A DNA stretch of 64,000 nt, taken from the NCBI GenBank assembly GCA_934726055.1, contig CAKVCZ010000008.1:1-64000 (forward strand). The letters run 5' to 3'. The position numbers were made by a program, and so were the translations under genes. Source of the DNA: an uncultured Candidatus Melainabacteria bacterium. Its GTDB lineage: Bacteria; Cyanobacteriota; Vampirovibrionia; Gastranaerophilales; Gastranaerophilaceae. The notes under the pieces are model-generated. The model worked only from the letters and a program-made list of their open reading frames with translations, made no database searches and had not been told where the DNA came from. Shown piece by piece: positions 6,310 through 16,300 of this stretch; position 1 is the first letter of the stretch, and each line of letters opens with the position of its first letter.

Positions 6310-7605
6310 CTAAGTACATTTAATTGGAAAATAGTATTCAACAAGATATGAAGCAGCATCAAATGGATGTTCCATAAATTTTAAATCGTGATCGTTTGCA
6401 ATTTGTTTTTGTGTTGGAACATCTACAATTGATGTACCTTCTTTAAATGATAAGTTGTAAATATTATGTAATAGCCATTTACATCTTGGATGTATAAATA
6501 AATGACATTCTCCATTAACGTTTCTTACCCGTGCATTAAATGCTTGTATTCTATTTAAAATAGGTGGGTTAAAGTTGCGTAAATGGAATATAGGTTTATA
6601 ACCATACGCTTCTAATTCTTGTTTAATAATCGCATAATTTGTAAATTCAGATTGTGCAGAACGATATTCACCAGAAGCATCACCATTTATTACAATCTTA
6701 CCTTTATGGTTAGGATATTTACGTATAAATTCTTGTATAGCTTCTCTTGTTGATGTGTTTTCAATGATAATTTCATTAATAAAGTGAACGTCCTCATCGT
6801 CTTTATGTGCAACAATCCAACACATCGGATCAACGTTGAAGTCGCAAGTAAGATGTAATGTTGCATAACGATTATATCCTAATTGAGCAACATTATCTAA
6901 ATCTTTAAATCCTTTAACGACTAGACCACTAGAATAATCACCAAATTCACCTAATACGTTAATTCTATAATACTCTGGGTCATAAGAGTTTTTCATTTCT
7001 TCTACATAATGTTTTGGGAGAAAAGTATTATTAGATGTTGGTGCAATAATAAGTCTGTAATTTTCCTTTTTTTCTTCAACAAACCTTTTCCAAATCCAAC
7101 CTTTATTCGGTTGCGGGTTTGTGTGCATAAATATTCTATACCTAAAATCTTTCCATTCAGGTTTAGGCTCTTTTCTTACACGTGCTAATACTTGTCTAAA
7201 AGCACTATCAGATACTTGAGAACATTCTTCTATTTCAGCCCAATGAAGGTTTAAAGATTTAATCTTTTCCGGATTATCTATATCTTTAAAGTAAATAGAA
7301 GAACCATTATTAAATACCAAAGTGTGATCTAACTTATTATAGGTATAATCTCTCTTAGGTAAAAATCCTAATTTATCTAAATGGTTTAAATATTCTTCTA
7401 AGGTAGTACGTTTAAGCAATGTAAATTCTTTAGCAGCTACAAGTCCTTTACATCCTGGGTATTTTTGGCTTAACATAATTCCTAATAAAGAACCACACCA
7501 AGTTTTACCAGAACCGTAACCGCCTTGATAACAAGCAACGTCTAATTCTTCATTATGAGGTATTCTCATAAACTCACGTTGCTTTTCAAGCAATGTATAT
7601 TCCAT
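6310..7605 (-). CDS. Terminase large subunit (packaging ATPase/nuclease)
   Basis: Motor that pumps and cuts phage DNA at the portal. 431 residues. Walker A GGYGSGKT is at about 28-35 and Walker B-like LHWAEIEE near 120. The C-terminal RNase H-like nuclease has acidic residues in LTCDFNVDPM and VINGDASGEY and a late D in EHPFDAASYLVEY. It sits next to the lysis genes and far from the portal, as T7 gene 19 does, which fits the T7-type order of the whole operon. T7's protein is longer (586), so family membership beyond terminase is not claimed. Confidence 0.92.
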   Translation of the reverse strand: MEYTLLEKQREFMRIPHNEELDVACYQGGYGSGKTWCGSLLGIMLSQKYPGCKGLVAAKEFTLLKRTTLEEYLNHLDKLGFLPKRDYTYNKLDHTLVFNNGSSIYFKDIDNPEKIKSLNLHWAEIEECSQVSDSAFRQVLARVRKEPKPEWKDFRYRIFMHTNPQPNKGWIWKRFVEEKKENYRLIIAPTSNNTFLPKHYVEEMKNSYDPEYYRINVLGEFGDYSSGLVVKGFKDLDNVAQLGYNRYATLHLTCDFNVDPMCWIVAHKDDEDVHFINEIIIENTSTREAIQEFIRKYPNHKGKIVINGDASGEYRSAQSEFTNYAIIKQELEAYGYKPIFHLRNFNPPILNRIQAFNARVRNVNGECHLFIHPRCKWLLHNIYNLSFKEGTSIVDVPTQKQIANDHDLKFMEHPFDAASYLVEYYFPIKCT

Positions 7606-7608
7606 ATT

Positions 7609-7830
7609 TTATCTCTGTCCTTTTAATAATGTGTCTAATTTAATGTTTAGGGCATCTAATTTTTTATCTAATTTACTTTCAGTATGTTCAACTGATGTTG
7701 AAGTAAATTGCATCATTTCAAGTTTTAAGTTTGCTACATCTAACTTTGTAGCGAAATAGTTACTTTGCACCAAACAGAATGCAACAGCAACAACTATAAA
7801 AATGTTCTCTTTATTTATGAATTTATCCAT
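7609..7830 (-). CDS. Small single-TM protein, candidate holin/lysis protein
   Basis: 73 residues from the ATG at 7830, chosen because AAAGGAG lies just upstream; a start at 7848 would have its SD too close. The N-terminus MDKFINKENIF leads into one membrane helix (IVVAVAFCLV), followed by a coiled coil of heptad-like Leu/Lys (LDKKLDALNIKLDTLL). This layout recalls XhlA-like and T7 17.5-like lysis proteins and the position before the large terminase agrees. Function is inferred from topology and place only. Confidence 0.5.
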   Translation of the reverse strand: MDKFINKENIFIVVAVAFCLVQSNYFATKLDVANLKLEMMQFTSTSVEHTESKLDKKLDALNIKLDTLLKGQR

Positions 7831-7841
7831 ATCTTCTCCTT

Positions 7842-8318
7842 TTACCATCTCCCAAATAATTTCTGATAATTGTCCACGCAGTTAAACATAACCGCTCTTT
7901 TAACCTCGCCAAAACCGCCGAAGTGTTGACATAACGTTTCAAAAATCAACGTCGATAAATAACGGTTATTAGCTACTACGTTGTGATGTTCACATATAAA
8001 ATCGTGGACACAACTTGCAAGTTTAAAGCGTGGCTCTTTCTGTTGCCCGATTAATAGCCAAGCAAAAGACGGAACATTTGCTCCGTTCCATTCATAGCCT
8101 TTTGGGATTGTAAAACCGCAATATTTGTTTTCATAATCAACAAGTACAAAAAACTTATCAGAAACAACAAACGGTTTTTTAACGGCTTGTTTAATCTCTT
8201 TATCCGACATTCCAAACAATGATTTATCTTCTAACAATAAATCGGGATTTTTGCAGTCAAAGTAAATCTTTATTCCGTTACGTCCTTCTATTTTCAAATA
8301 TTTTTCTTCGTCAATCAT
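7842..8318 (-). CDS. DUF1353-family phage protein
   Basis: 158 residues. The block FTIPKGYEWNGANVPSFAWLL, then ASCVHDFICEH, matches the DUF1353 pattern (G-x-D-x-A-S-V-P-like turn followed by A-x-x-x-HD). This family is common in phage late regions near lysis genes; its biochemical role is not established. GAGGT lies upstream of the ATG, and its stop region overlaps the SD of the next gene. Confidence 0.65.
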   Translation of the reverse strand: MIDEEKYLKIEGRNGIKIYFDCKNPDLLLEDKSLFGMSDKEIKQAVKKPFVVSDKFFVLVDYENKYCGFTIPKGYEWNGANVPSFAWLLIGQQKEPRFKLASCVHDFICEHHNVVANNRYLSTLIFETLCQHFGGFGEVKRAVMFNCVDNYQKLFGRW

Positions 8319-8320
8319 AA

Positions 8321-8446
8321 TTACCTCAAATATATATTAACTTGACACTTAAAGCCGTTGTGATGTACGCCTAGCGGAATGCAGTAAAAGTACCGCCAAA
8401 AGCAAATAAGCAATAAGCAAGCAATAATTCGTTTAATCTGTCGCAT
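8321..8446 (-). CDS. Possible 41-aa membrane/spanin-like small protein
   Basis: A short frame fills the 114-bp gap between two late genes almost exactly: it starts 14 bp inside the end of the 154-aa gene and stops 2 bp before the next start. The product begins MRQIKRIIACLLLICFW and is a hydrophobic N-terminal helix with several Cys. Tight packing supports it, but the SD (GAAGAA) is weak and a second frame over the same DNA also encodes a hydrophobic peptide. Role unknown; a lysis accessory is possible. Confidence 0.35.
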   Translation of the reverse strand: MRQIKRIIACLLLICFWRYFYCIPLGVHHNGFKCQVNIYLR

Positions 8447-8897
8447 TGTGTTCTTCAAAAACAGTATCCAACATTGTATTTAGCTCTTGTTCGTCTATTG
8501 TTTGACCTGTTAATTGCTTTAACATTGGCTTTATTGCACCAACAAGCATTGTGTCATATCTGTAAATATGACCACATCCGTCATAACAAGCAAACATAGT
8601 ATCATCAGCCTTTAATGCTTGTTCAAGTTGTGCATGAGTTATACCGAACGGCTTAACTACATACAAGAAAAAATCTCTTTTAGTCATTCGTAATTTAGCT
8701 TTACGTTCAAGTTCTTCTTGTTCCTTTTGTTCCTCAGATTTGTGAGGACATTTATCGGTAACATACCAATCGCCATCAACATCAGATTTTTCGACATCCA
8801 TTTGTTCAAACCCGTTAGCTTGATAAAACTCAGCATTGTATCCAAATCCGACATCTACTTTTCCGTTTTTATTTATGATTTTTGCATAATATAACAT
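8433..8897 (-). CDS. Putative tail-fibre accessory/assembly protein
   Basis: 154 residues, directly after the long tail-fibre gene (1 bp gap). A short beta-rich N-terminus (MLYYAKIINKNGKVDVGFGY) is followed by a Glu/Lys-rich linker (EEQKEQEELERKAKL) and an alpha-helical C-terminal part beginning RMTKRDFFLYVVKPFG. The linker-helical plan is shared with the 213-aa protein at 12105-12746 (EEQERVANLTMTALDFIGFL), suggesting related chaperone or connector roles. No named family is recognised. Confidence 0.5.
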   Translation of the reverse strand: MLYYAKIINKNGKVDVGFGYNAEFYQANGFEQMDVEKSDVDGDWYVTDKCPHKSEEQKEQEELERKAKLRMTKRDFFLYVVKPFGITHAQLEQALKADDTMFACYDGCGHIYRYDTMLVGAIKPMLKQLTGQTIDEQELNTMLDTVFEEHNATD

Positions 8898-8898
8898 T

Positions 8899-11727
8899 TT
8901 AAGCCCCTTTCATTGGAATAATTCTAACAATTTTATGGACATCAGGCATACCACCTTCAACATAAGCTTTAAAATTTGTATTCGCTGGAATAGTTAAAGT
9001 AGTTGGGCAGGCTGAATAACTATGGTTACAATTGCCATATTTTGTTCCATCAATTTCTACTGTAATTGAATAACCTGAAACCCAAGAGCTTGTAGCCATA
9101 AAATATACCATTATTGGATAAGAATAACTTCTATTTTGTGTTGAAGTTGTGTCCACAGATGATGAAATATCTATTACAGAACTGTAATCAGGCATTCCCC
9201 AATCCATAGAGTTGTTAATAAAAGTCTGTGATGGATTTGAATTACTTAAATCAATATCAGCTTTGCCATTTAAGTCTGTTATAACATTATCTATTTCTAC
9301 AATTGCTGGTTGTTTAACTGAAGTTGCAACACATACATAGTTGTATTTTTTTGCTGGTGTTTGAGTCGGTAAAGTTATATAGCCCGTTGCTTTCCATAGT
9401 GTCATTGCTGTAACACCTTGAGCAGTTGTTGAATTAACTTTAATAACCATAAATTTATTTGTTTGCTTATCAGACCCTACTGACGGCAACGTTGCATAAT
9501 TACCATTACCTGACGTTAGTTGAATATCATAATTAGTGTCAGCAAAAGGTACTAAAAAATTAATATAGCTATCATAAGATTGATAATCAACTCCACTCTG
9601 TTCGCACCAACCGTCAGAGTATATTCTACAAGTTATACCATTACTTGTATACGCTTTAATCAAGTATCTGCCGTTATCGTCAGTAACTTTGGGAAGTCTT
9701 ACGGTATGGTTTGTAGTATCTACAACGTAGCAACCACAGCAGCCGTAATCTGTAACTGATTTCTGAAATTCTTGTTCAGTATAAAATCCATCTTTTGTCA
9801 TACCTTGCCATAGTGTTACATTTTGGTTATTAACAGTAGTAGTGAATTTGCAGTATTGTAAATCATAAGAACCACTATAAACATATTGTTGTACACCAGC
9901 ATTGTACCAAAAGCCAAAGCGTATAGTATTATTGATACCTGTTGTATAAAATAACTCATCACTTATAGTTCCGTAATCAGTATATATTCTGCCATCTGTT
10001 GAAACTTTTATACTATAAGTAGAGCCATTATATGTTAATCGTATATAATAATCCGTATCAGCGTTCAACGTCAACTGGCTACTAAAATGCGGATTATACT
10101 TCCAAGTGCTGCCGTCTGTTGATATATTAAAATGTAAAGTATAATCTGCATTTAAACCTACAACCAAGCCTTTGATTTGTTCTGTACCGAAACTAGCCAA
10201 TACCCTAAATTCATTAGGCATAGTGCTAGGTGTATGTGTCTTAAATTCTAGCGTAAAGTTAGTATAAGCTGAACATTGGAAGTCTGCTGTACCAGTTCCA
10301 CTTAATATGCTGCCACTAATACTTGATGAACTTGCTAGAATATTAGGAGTAGTCATTGGAGCATTTTCATACAAATCTTCCATATAATCAATAAAATCAC
10401 TATAAATACCACTACCATCTATTAATGCCCCATCTTTTAAATGTAAACCCGCATCTGTCAAAGGTACATCAGAAGAAACGTCTTCTCCAAGATTTCTATT
10501 ACTGCTATCAATTAAATCAATTACATCAGAGCCTAATTTGCTCGTAGCAATTGCACCATCAGCAATTCTATTAGCAACATCTATTTTACCGCTTGCATTA
10601 AGTCCACAATAGCCATTTGCAACGTCTTTGTTTACAGTCTTTTCTATATTTGACGATAATCTTGCATCGGGAATTAAACCGGTTGTACCGTCAAGAAGTT
10701 GATAATTTGTAGGGGTAGAACTATCATAAAAACCTACGCTAAAAGTTTTAGCTGTGTTATTATTACCGTAACCAAGCTGTATAGCAGAATTTTTGCTTGC
10801 AGTTGAATGATATCCTAAAGCAATACTATAACCGTTGCTTGCAGTTGAGTTATATCCTAATGCGGTGCTATAACCGTTGCTTGCAGTTGAGTTACAACCT
10901 AATGCAGTATTATAATCATTACTTGTATATGAACCAGAACCAATATTAATAGAACACCTGCCATCTGCCGCATTTCCATTTTCAATGGTTAAACTACCTG
11001 TACCAGTAGCAGTATTTTGAATTAAATTACAATCATTATTAAAATTGCTTAAATTTTTACCTTTAACAAAAGTTACTTTTGTATTGTCCGTTTCTGCACA
11101 GTCGGCTTGTTGTTGCCCTACACTTGCAACATCTGCCCAACCTTTACTTGAATGGACACCGCCCAATGCTTGCACTTGTTCATCTGTACCTTCAGCCCAT
11201 ATATTGGCATTTGTTGCACTATTGCTTGCACTTGTTGCACTACCACTTGCTAACGTTGCTTTTTGTGTTGCAATAGTTGCGTTATCAATACAAGTTTGAG
11301 CATTGCTACTTGCGTTCTGAATAGCAGTAATATTAGTTGCGTTCGTAGTAATAGCCGTGATATTTGTCGCATTTGTATTTACACTTTCTATGTTTGTTGA
11401 AACTGCATTAACATTTTCAATGTTATCAGATACCGTTTCAATATCTGAATTTTCACTTTCTAAATCTGTATAAACAGTTTGGAAATGAGTATTATTCAAA
11501 ACGGCTGTACAAGTATTTGCCGATTGTTCTGCACTACCTGCACTTATTTGTGCATTGCTAGCAGCAGTTTGTGCAATTTCTGCATAATCTTTTGAGTCGT
11601 TACTATAACTTAAAGATTGTTCTGCATAATATTTAGATAAGTCATTGCAACCTTGAACAGTTTTACTATTAGAACTTGTCGTTACATTAACACTTTTACT
11701 ATTATCATCTCGTCTTACATTAACCAT
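8899..11727 (-). CDS. Long tail fibre with YadA-type repeats
   Basis: 942-residue virion protein, most likely the receptor-binding fibre. Residues 1-200 are heptad-like and Asn/Thr/Ser-rich (repeated NATNITAIT), suggesting a trimeric coiled coil. Around residues 255-330, three or four 14-residue units of the type STALGYNSTASNGY occur, as in YadA/Hia left-handed beta-rolls. A region at about 465-640 looks like a lectin/laminin-G-like sandwich (FRVLASFG, YIRLTYNGSTYSIKVS). The C-terminus is beta-rich. It has the position of T7 gene 17. The start overlaps the upstream stop by 8 bp. Confidence 0.8.
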   Translation of the reverse strand: MVNVRRDDNSKSVNVTTSSNSKTVQGCNDLSKYYAEQSLSYSNDSKDYAEIAQTAASNAQISAGSAEQSANTCTAVLNNTHFQTVYTDLESENSDIETVSDNIENVNAVSTNIESVNTNATNITAITTNATNITAIQNASSNAQTCIDNATIATQKATLASGSATSASNSATNANIWAEGTDEQVQALGGVHSSKGWADVASVGQQQADCAETDNTKVTFVKGKNLSNFNNDCNLIQNTATGTGSLTIENGNAADGRCSINIGSGSYTSNDYNTALGCNSTASNGYSTALGYNSTASNGYSIALGYHSTASKNSAIQLGYGNNNTAKTFSVGFYDSSTPTNYQLLDGTTGLIPDARLSSNIEKTVNKDVANGYCGLNASGKIDVANRIADGAIATSKLGSDVIDLIDSSNRNLGEDVSSDVPLTDAGLHLKDGALIDGSGIYSDFIDYMEDLYENAPMTTPNILASSSSISGSILSGTGTADFQCSAYTNFTLEFKTHTPSTMPNEFRVLASFGTEQIKGLVVGLNADYTLHFNISTDGSTWKYNPHFSSQLTLNADTDYYIRLTYNGSTYSIKVSTDGRIYTDYGTISDELFYTTGINNTIRFGFWYNAGVQQYVYSGSYDLQYCKFTTTVNNQNVTLWQGMTKDGFYTEQEFQKSVTDYGCCGCYVVDTTNHTVRLPKVTDDNGRYLIKAYTSNGITCRIYSDGWCEQSGVDYQSYDSYINFLVPFADTNYDIQLTSGNGNYATLPSVGSDKQTNKFMVIKVNSTTAQGVTAMTLWKATGYITLPTQTPAKKYNYVCVATSVKQPAIVEIDNVITDLNGKADIDLSNSNPSQTFINNSMDWGMPDYSSVIDISSSVDTTSTQNRSYSYPIMVYFMATSSWVSGYSITVEIDGTKYGNCNHSYSACPTTLTIPANTNFKAYVEGGMPDVHKIVRIIPMKGA

Positions 11728-12103
11728 TTGTTAAACCTATAACCCTTCTTGGATAAACTGTAATAACATTCAAATCACCATAAGTAGATGTTCCTATTTG
11801 TAGAGTTTCTTCATAGTTGTTAGTTGTATTTACAAGTTTTATGCCAAAATAATAATCTTTAGACTCATCATTAACCGGAACAACTAATTTATCAGTTTCA
11901 GTATGAGGTATAACGAAAGTAGAAATTCCATTCAAAATAACAGATTGTACTTCATTAATCATTGGGTTTCTATCTTCATCATAAATAGCAAAATAAGTAT
12001 TATAATTTGTTTCGCTATCTTCAACTTGAATATCTGTTATTGTATATTTTAATGTATCACCTTGTATTAAAATAACATCACCATTATCAAGAATTGTAGC
12101 CAT
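11720..12103 (-). CDS. Putative tail/fibre adaptor protein
   Basis: 127 residues from the ATG at 12103 (GAGAGGTG upstream). Mostly beta: ILIQGDTLKYTIT, YYFGIKLVN, LQIGTSTYGDLNVITVYPRR. It looks like a small beta-sandwich of the kind found as fibre adaptors or upper-baseplate N-terminal domains, but I do not recognise a family. It lies between the 213-aa accessory gene and the long fibre in a tightly packed operon. Confidence 0.45.
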   Translation of the reverse strand: MATILDNGDVILIQGDTLKYTITDIQVEDSETNYNTYFAIYDEDRNPMINEVQSVILNGISTFVIPHTETDKLVVPVNDESKDYYFGIKLVNTTNNYEETLQIGTSTYGDLNVITVYPRRVIGLTNG

Positions 12104-12104
12104 A

Positions 12105-12746
12105 TTACACCTCTCCGTTCTTATGTTTAAATGCATAAATAACCATATCTTTTGTTATTACTTTTCCGTCAACTTCTAATGGACATAGAGCTTGAACAAC
12201 TCCACAATATACATTTTGACAATATTTAAGCTGTTTATCTAAATCTGTATGAGCATTTAAGTATGGTACAATTTCAGTTCCATAATCTAAACCGCTATCC
12301 TCTAAAAAACCAATAAAATCAAGAGCTGTCATTGTTAAATTAGCAACTCTTTCTTGTTCTTCTTCTTCCATTTCTTTTGCAGTTTTATGTCGTAAATGTC
12401 CATTATCGAAAACATATTTATCTAAACCAACCTTTTCAATAACTTCTTTTTCGTCAAGAGTTTTAATATCATAACCAGTTAAATCCTCATAGAGATCTAC
12501 AATTTCAATGAATACCATTTCTTCATTTATTTTGAAATTTCCTCTATAATCATCTACATAGTTCCAATTACTATTTGTAAATACTCTTGCTTTTCCTTGT
12601 ACTGGATTTATAACAGTTTTTAAAGTCGCATTTGCAGGTATTAATGGAACAAAATGACCTTGTTTTTTTGTTTCTGCCGGATCTGCTTCAGCTTCACAAC
12701 ATCCCAAATATTCTTTCGTTCTTGCATCATAATTGTAAATTAACAT
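12105..12746 (-). CDS. Putative tail-fibre assembly/accessory protein
   Basis: 213 residues. The N-terminus MLIYNYDARTKEYLGCCEAEADP is typical of phage tail-fibre assembly and accessory proteins, followed by PLIPANAT and GKARVFTNSNWNYVDDYRG. The C-terminal part has a Glu-rich linker and a helical domain, as in the 154-aa protein at 8433-8897. SD GGGGGA lies three bases before the ATG. The role is inferred from the N-terminal pattern and the place between fibre genes. Confidence 0.6.
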   Translation of the reverse strand: MLIYNYDARTKEYLGCCEAEADPAETKKQGHFVPLIPANATLKTVINPVQGKARVFTNSNWNYVDDYRGNFKINEEMVFIEIVDLYEDLTGYDIKTLDEKEVIEKVGLDKYVFDNGHLRHKTAKEMEEEEQERVANLTMTALDFIGFLEDSGLDYGTEIVPYLNAHTDLDKQLKYCQNVYCGVVQALCPLEVDGKVITKDMVIYAFKHKNGEV

Positions 12747-12754
12747 ATATCCCC

Positions 12755-13381
12755 CTATTCAAATCTTGTTTTAACTCTTATCTTAATTGCAGGTGGTTGA
12801 ACTGTTGAACTTGCCCCATATAAACCTTGAGCTATCGTTCCGTATGTAGCAACTGTTCCGGCATAACCGCCCGAAACAACACCACCGGCTGTTGCGATCC
12901 ATTGGATACCAGTACACATATTATATAAAGCCGGTAAACCTGCGGAGATATAACCAAAATTATTAGCACCCCATAAAGCACGGTTTCTGAAATCAGGTAA
13001 AACAAATTTGTCATCACTCGATGCCGTACCATAAGTATTTCCATATTTTGCATAAAGTTTTGAATAAGTGGTTTTACTTACTTCTGCACCTTCCAACCAA
13101 ATTTCATTGTCGTTGAGCGTATTAGATAATGTAATTATTGGTATTCCTTCTTCTATTAAACCATTCAATTTATTTGTAATTGTATTTACAGTTGTATTTA
13201 AAGCAGAAACAGAGTCGCTCATTGTAGTTAATTGCGAATTAACAGTAGAAGCGTCAGCTTTAGTAATTAAACTGGCATTAACAGTATTGATTTTATTGTC
13301 AAGATATTCAAAATTACCATTGACAAGTGCCGAAGAAGCTAAACTCATTGCTTCAATCGGTTCTAATGCGTTTTGTGTCAT
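12755..13381 (-). CDS. Tail fibre with phage collar domain
   Basis: 208 residues. The N-terminal half is a predicted coiled coil (NSQLTTMSDSVSALNTTVNTI). The C-terminal half carries the phage tail-collar pattern: KTTYSKLYAKYGNTYG, DDKFVLPDFRNRALWG, then a Gly-rich region and a C-terminal KIRVKTRFE. Such domains sit at the ends of short fibres. It follows the 1603-aa internal protein and precedes other fibre genes. SD GGGGGG lies upstream. Confidence 0.75.
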   Translation of the reverse strand: MTQNALEPIEAMSLASSALVNGNFEYLDNKINTVNASLITKADASTVNSQLTTMSDSVSALNTTVNTITNKLNGLIEEGIPIITLSNTLNDNEIWLEGAEVSKTTYSKLYAKYGNTYGTASSDDKFVLPDFRNRALWGANNFGYISAGLPALYNMCTGIQWIATAGGVVSGGYAGTVATYGTIAQGLYGASSTVQPPAIKIRVKTRFE

Positions 13382-13397
13382 ATATCCCCCCGATTAT

Positions 13398-16300
13398 CTA
13401 GTAATCTTTATTGTGTTGTTTTTGTCTGTATGTATTCTTGTTATAAGTTTTATGTCCTTTTGTTTGTAGAGGTAAAACATATCGTGCAAGTTGTTCTTTT
13501 GGCGACCAACCTTCACCATTTTTACGAATATCTTTATTCATATAACCGCCAAAATCAGTATCCCAAAGTGCATCATAAGGTAAATGATCTTCTGAATTTA
13601 AAATACCACCTAAAACTCTTTCAGTCTGTTTTAAACCAGTTACTCTATCTCTTAAAGATCCAATTAAGAAAGATTTTAGTCTTTCTTTTGCAGGTAAATC
13701 TATTACTTCTCCTGTTTCATCTTCTAAATCAACATATCCCCCTGTATATGGAGTATCATAGCGTTTACTTGTTAAAGGCATACCATTATAAGTTTTTCTA
13801 CCTGTAATAGCTTCAATAGCCCTATTTACTTCAGGTACAAATAAAGAAATAGGATTTTCACCAGTTTCAGCAAACGTAGAATAAGGAACAGAGTGCTTAT
13901 AGTTTAATACTGTATCTTTATTATCATTATCTCTTACATAATCAGTTTCTACTGAACCTTCTTGATAGTTAGGCAAATCTTCATTTTCTTCATTAGTCAT
14001 AACAGCTAATCTGTTTGTTAGACTTGCTCTTAATGGACTATCTTTTGGCAATGAAGCTGTATGTCTTGATATTGTTCTCATCCAAGAATAAAATGGCATT
14101 ACTCTTTTTACAACACTTCTTTCAAATGGTGTCATTGTTGCATAATCACCAAGAACATTGTCAACGTGTTCTAAACATTTTTCAACCATTTCTGGATCAT
14201 TCTTAACATATTCAAGAATTTCTCTATCAGTCATTAAGTTTCTTCCTGTTTTCTTAATAGCTTCTTTCCTTGCAGCTTTCATATAAACAGTTTTTCTATC
14301 CATTGTTTCAAATTTTTGGTTAATGTCAAAAACTTTTTTAACAATACTATTAACAACTTTTCCAGGAAGTGCAGCAGTATTCAATAATGCTTTACCAAAC
14401 GCATTACCACTCTCAACAGAAGTACCGTTTAATAAGCTAAATACATTATCTAAACCTTTATTTCCAGTTGCTCTTTGTTGCATAATATTTTCTGATGCGT
14501 GGAATGTTTCACCGGAAATTCTGCTTGGGAAATATTTATTTTCGATTTTGTTTAATGTTAAAAAGTGTTGTGGATTTAAAAGATTATGACCTTTTAATGC
14601 AGCCATAATTGTATTACCAATACGGTTATTTATAAACCATTTTGCGTTTAAACCTAAAACATTCTTTTTAAAACTATCATTACCAATATCCCAAAGACTC
14701 AATAAAGTGTTTGTTTTTTTCTTTCCAAACATCTTATCAGCATCATTCATTTTTGTTAAATCATCATAAATTGCTTTTGGTATCTGATATTGAGGTGTAC
14801 TATTAGTAAGATATTGTATAGCCTTTGCAATTTCATCATTAATTTCAATTCTATTGCTAACCAATGCGTTTTTTAAAGCAGCTTCAATAGAATTATTCTC
14901 ACGTAAAGAGTTAGTGAATAATTCTCCCATATCTATATTACCAAAGAATACGTTTTTAATTGCATCTGGGTTATATGCTACGTAGCCTGGTTCTATACTA
15001 TCTAAATCTTTTAAAGGTTTTGCAAAAGACTCTGTAACGCTATCAATGAATTTTTCCATATTTTTCAATCTGATGCGTTGAACATCTATTTTGTTTACAA
15101 TGTCTTTTATATTAAAACTTCTATTTAATTTTCCACCTTTTATTGTATCAGCTTTACCAACATAGCTTCTGTGTTTTAATTCATCAACATCATCTAATGA
15201 TCTTCCGCTTTTCATTTTTTTAATTAAATTAAAGTCAGAAGTAGTTAGTCGTTCATTATAAACACGTGGAACATAAAATGGTTTTTTATCTTCAGGTAGT
15301 TCAGCAATAGTTTTTACAGCCTTTTCTCGCATTTCATCTGTTATCTTACTTCTATCAGTAATTCCATTCTGATATGCAGCAAAGGTATCTATAATAGTTT
15401 TGCTTTCAGTTTCGTTATCAAGTTTGCCTTTTGATTTGTAATAATCAGAGTTTTCTTTTAATTTAGCTTTTAAAGCATCACTTGGATTATTAAAAATTCT
15501 GTCTAAAACCTGTTCATCGGTCTGTGGCAAGTTTTCTTCAGGTAATCTATCGCTGCGAATATTATCACTAAAAGTTGTTTCATTATCGCCAAAATTATTT
15601 TCTACAAAAGGTTTTAAATTATTATCGTCTGGTAAGTGTTGAAGATTATCTTTTATTTTATATTTATTATCAACATTTTTTTCTTCTGCAAAAGCATCAA
15701 CATTATTTTGTTGTTTATGTTTTTCCATTAGCTTACCGTGAATAAAATCATCCAATGTTAAATCATAGTGAGCAAATTCTTTATCACCTTCAAAGTATTC
15801 CCAAGCATTACCATCTTTGATATAATCGTCTAAATATCTAGCTGCTTCATCAAATGATAGATTATATTTTGATTGTATTTCATATACTTCATCTACATCA
15901 TCAGGGGTAATAAACATATATTTTCTTCTGTTTGCTAATTGTTGTTTATGTTCTTCTTTTAGTTTACTATTAATAAAATCATCCAATGTTAAATTATAGT
16001 GAGCGAAGTCTTTACCACCTTCAAAATGTTCCCAAGCATTGCTATTTCCGATATAATCGTCTAAATATCTAGCTGCTTCGTCAAATGGTAAATTATATTT
16101 TAATTGTATTTCATGTACTTCATCTACATAATCGGGAGAAATAAACATATAGTTTTTTCCATCTGCTAATTGTTGTTTATGTTCTTCCATTAACTTACTA
16201 TCAAAAGATTTATTTTGAATATTTTGTCTTTTAGGTTTAGTTTCAACTTGTTCTGTTTCGTCAAAATTATATTTCTTTGATGCTTTATTAGTAGTTCTAA

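Noticed and set aside
8899..11727. Diversity-generating retroelement targeting the tail fibre
   Set aside because: No reverse transcriptase, no template/variable repeat pair and no C-type lectin end are seen.
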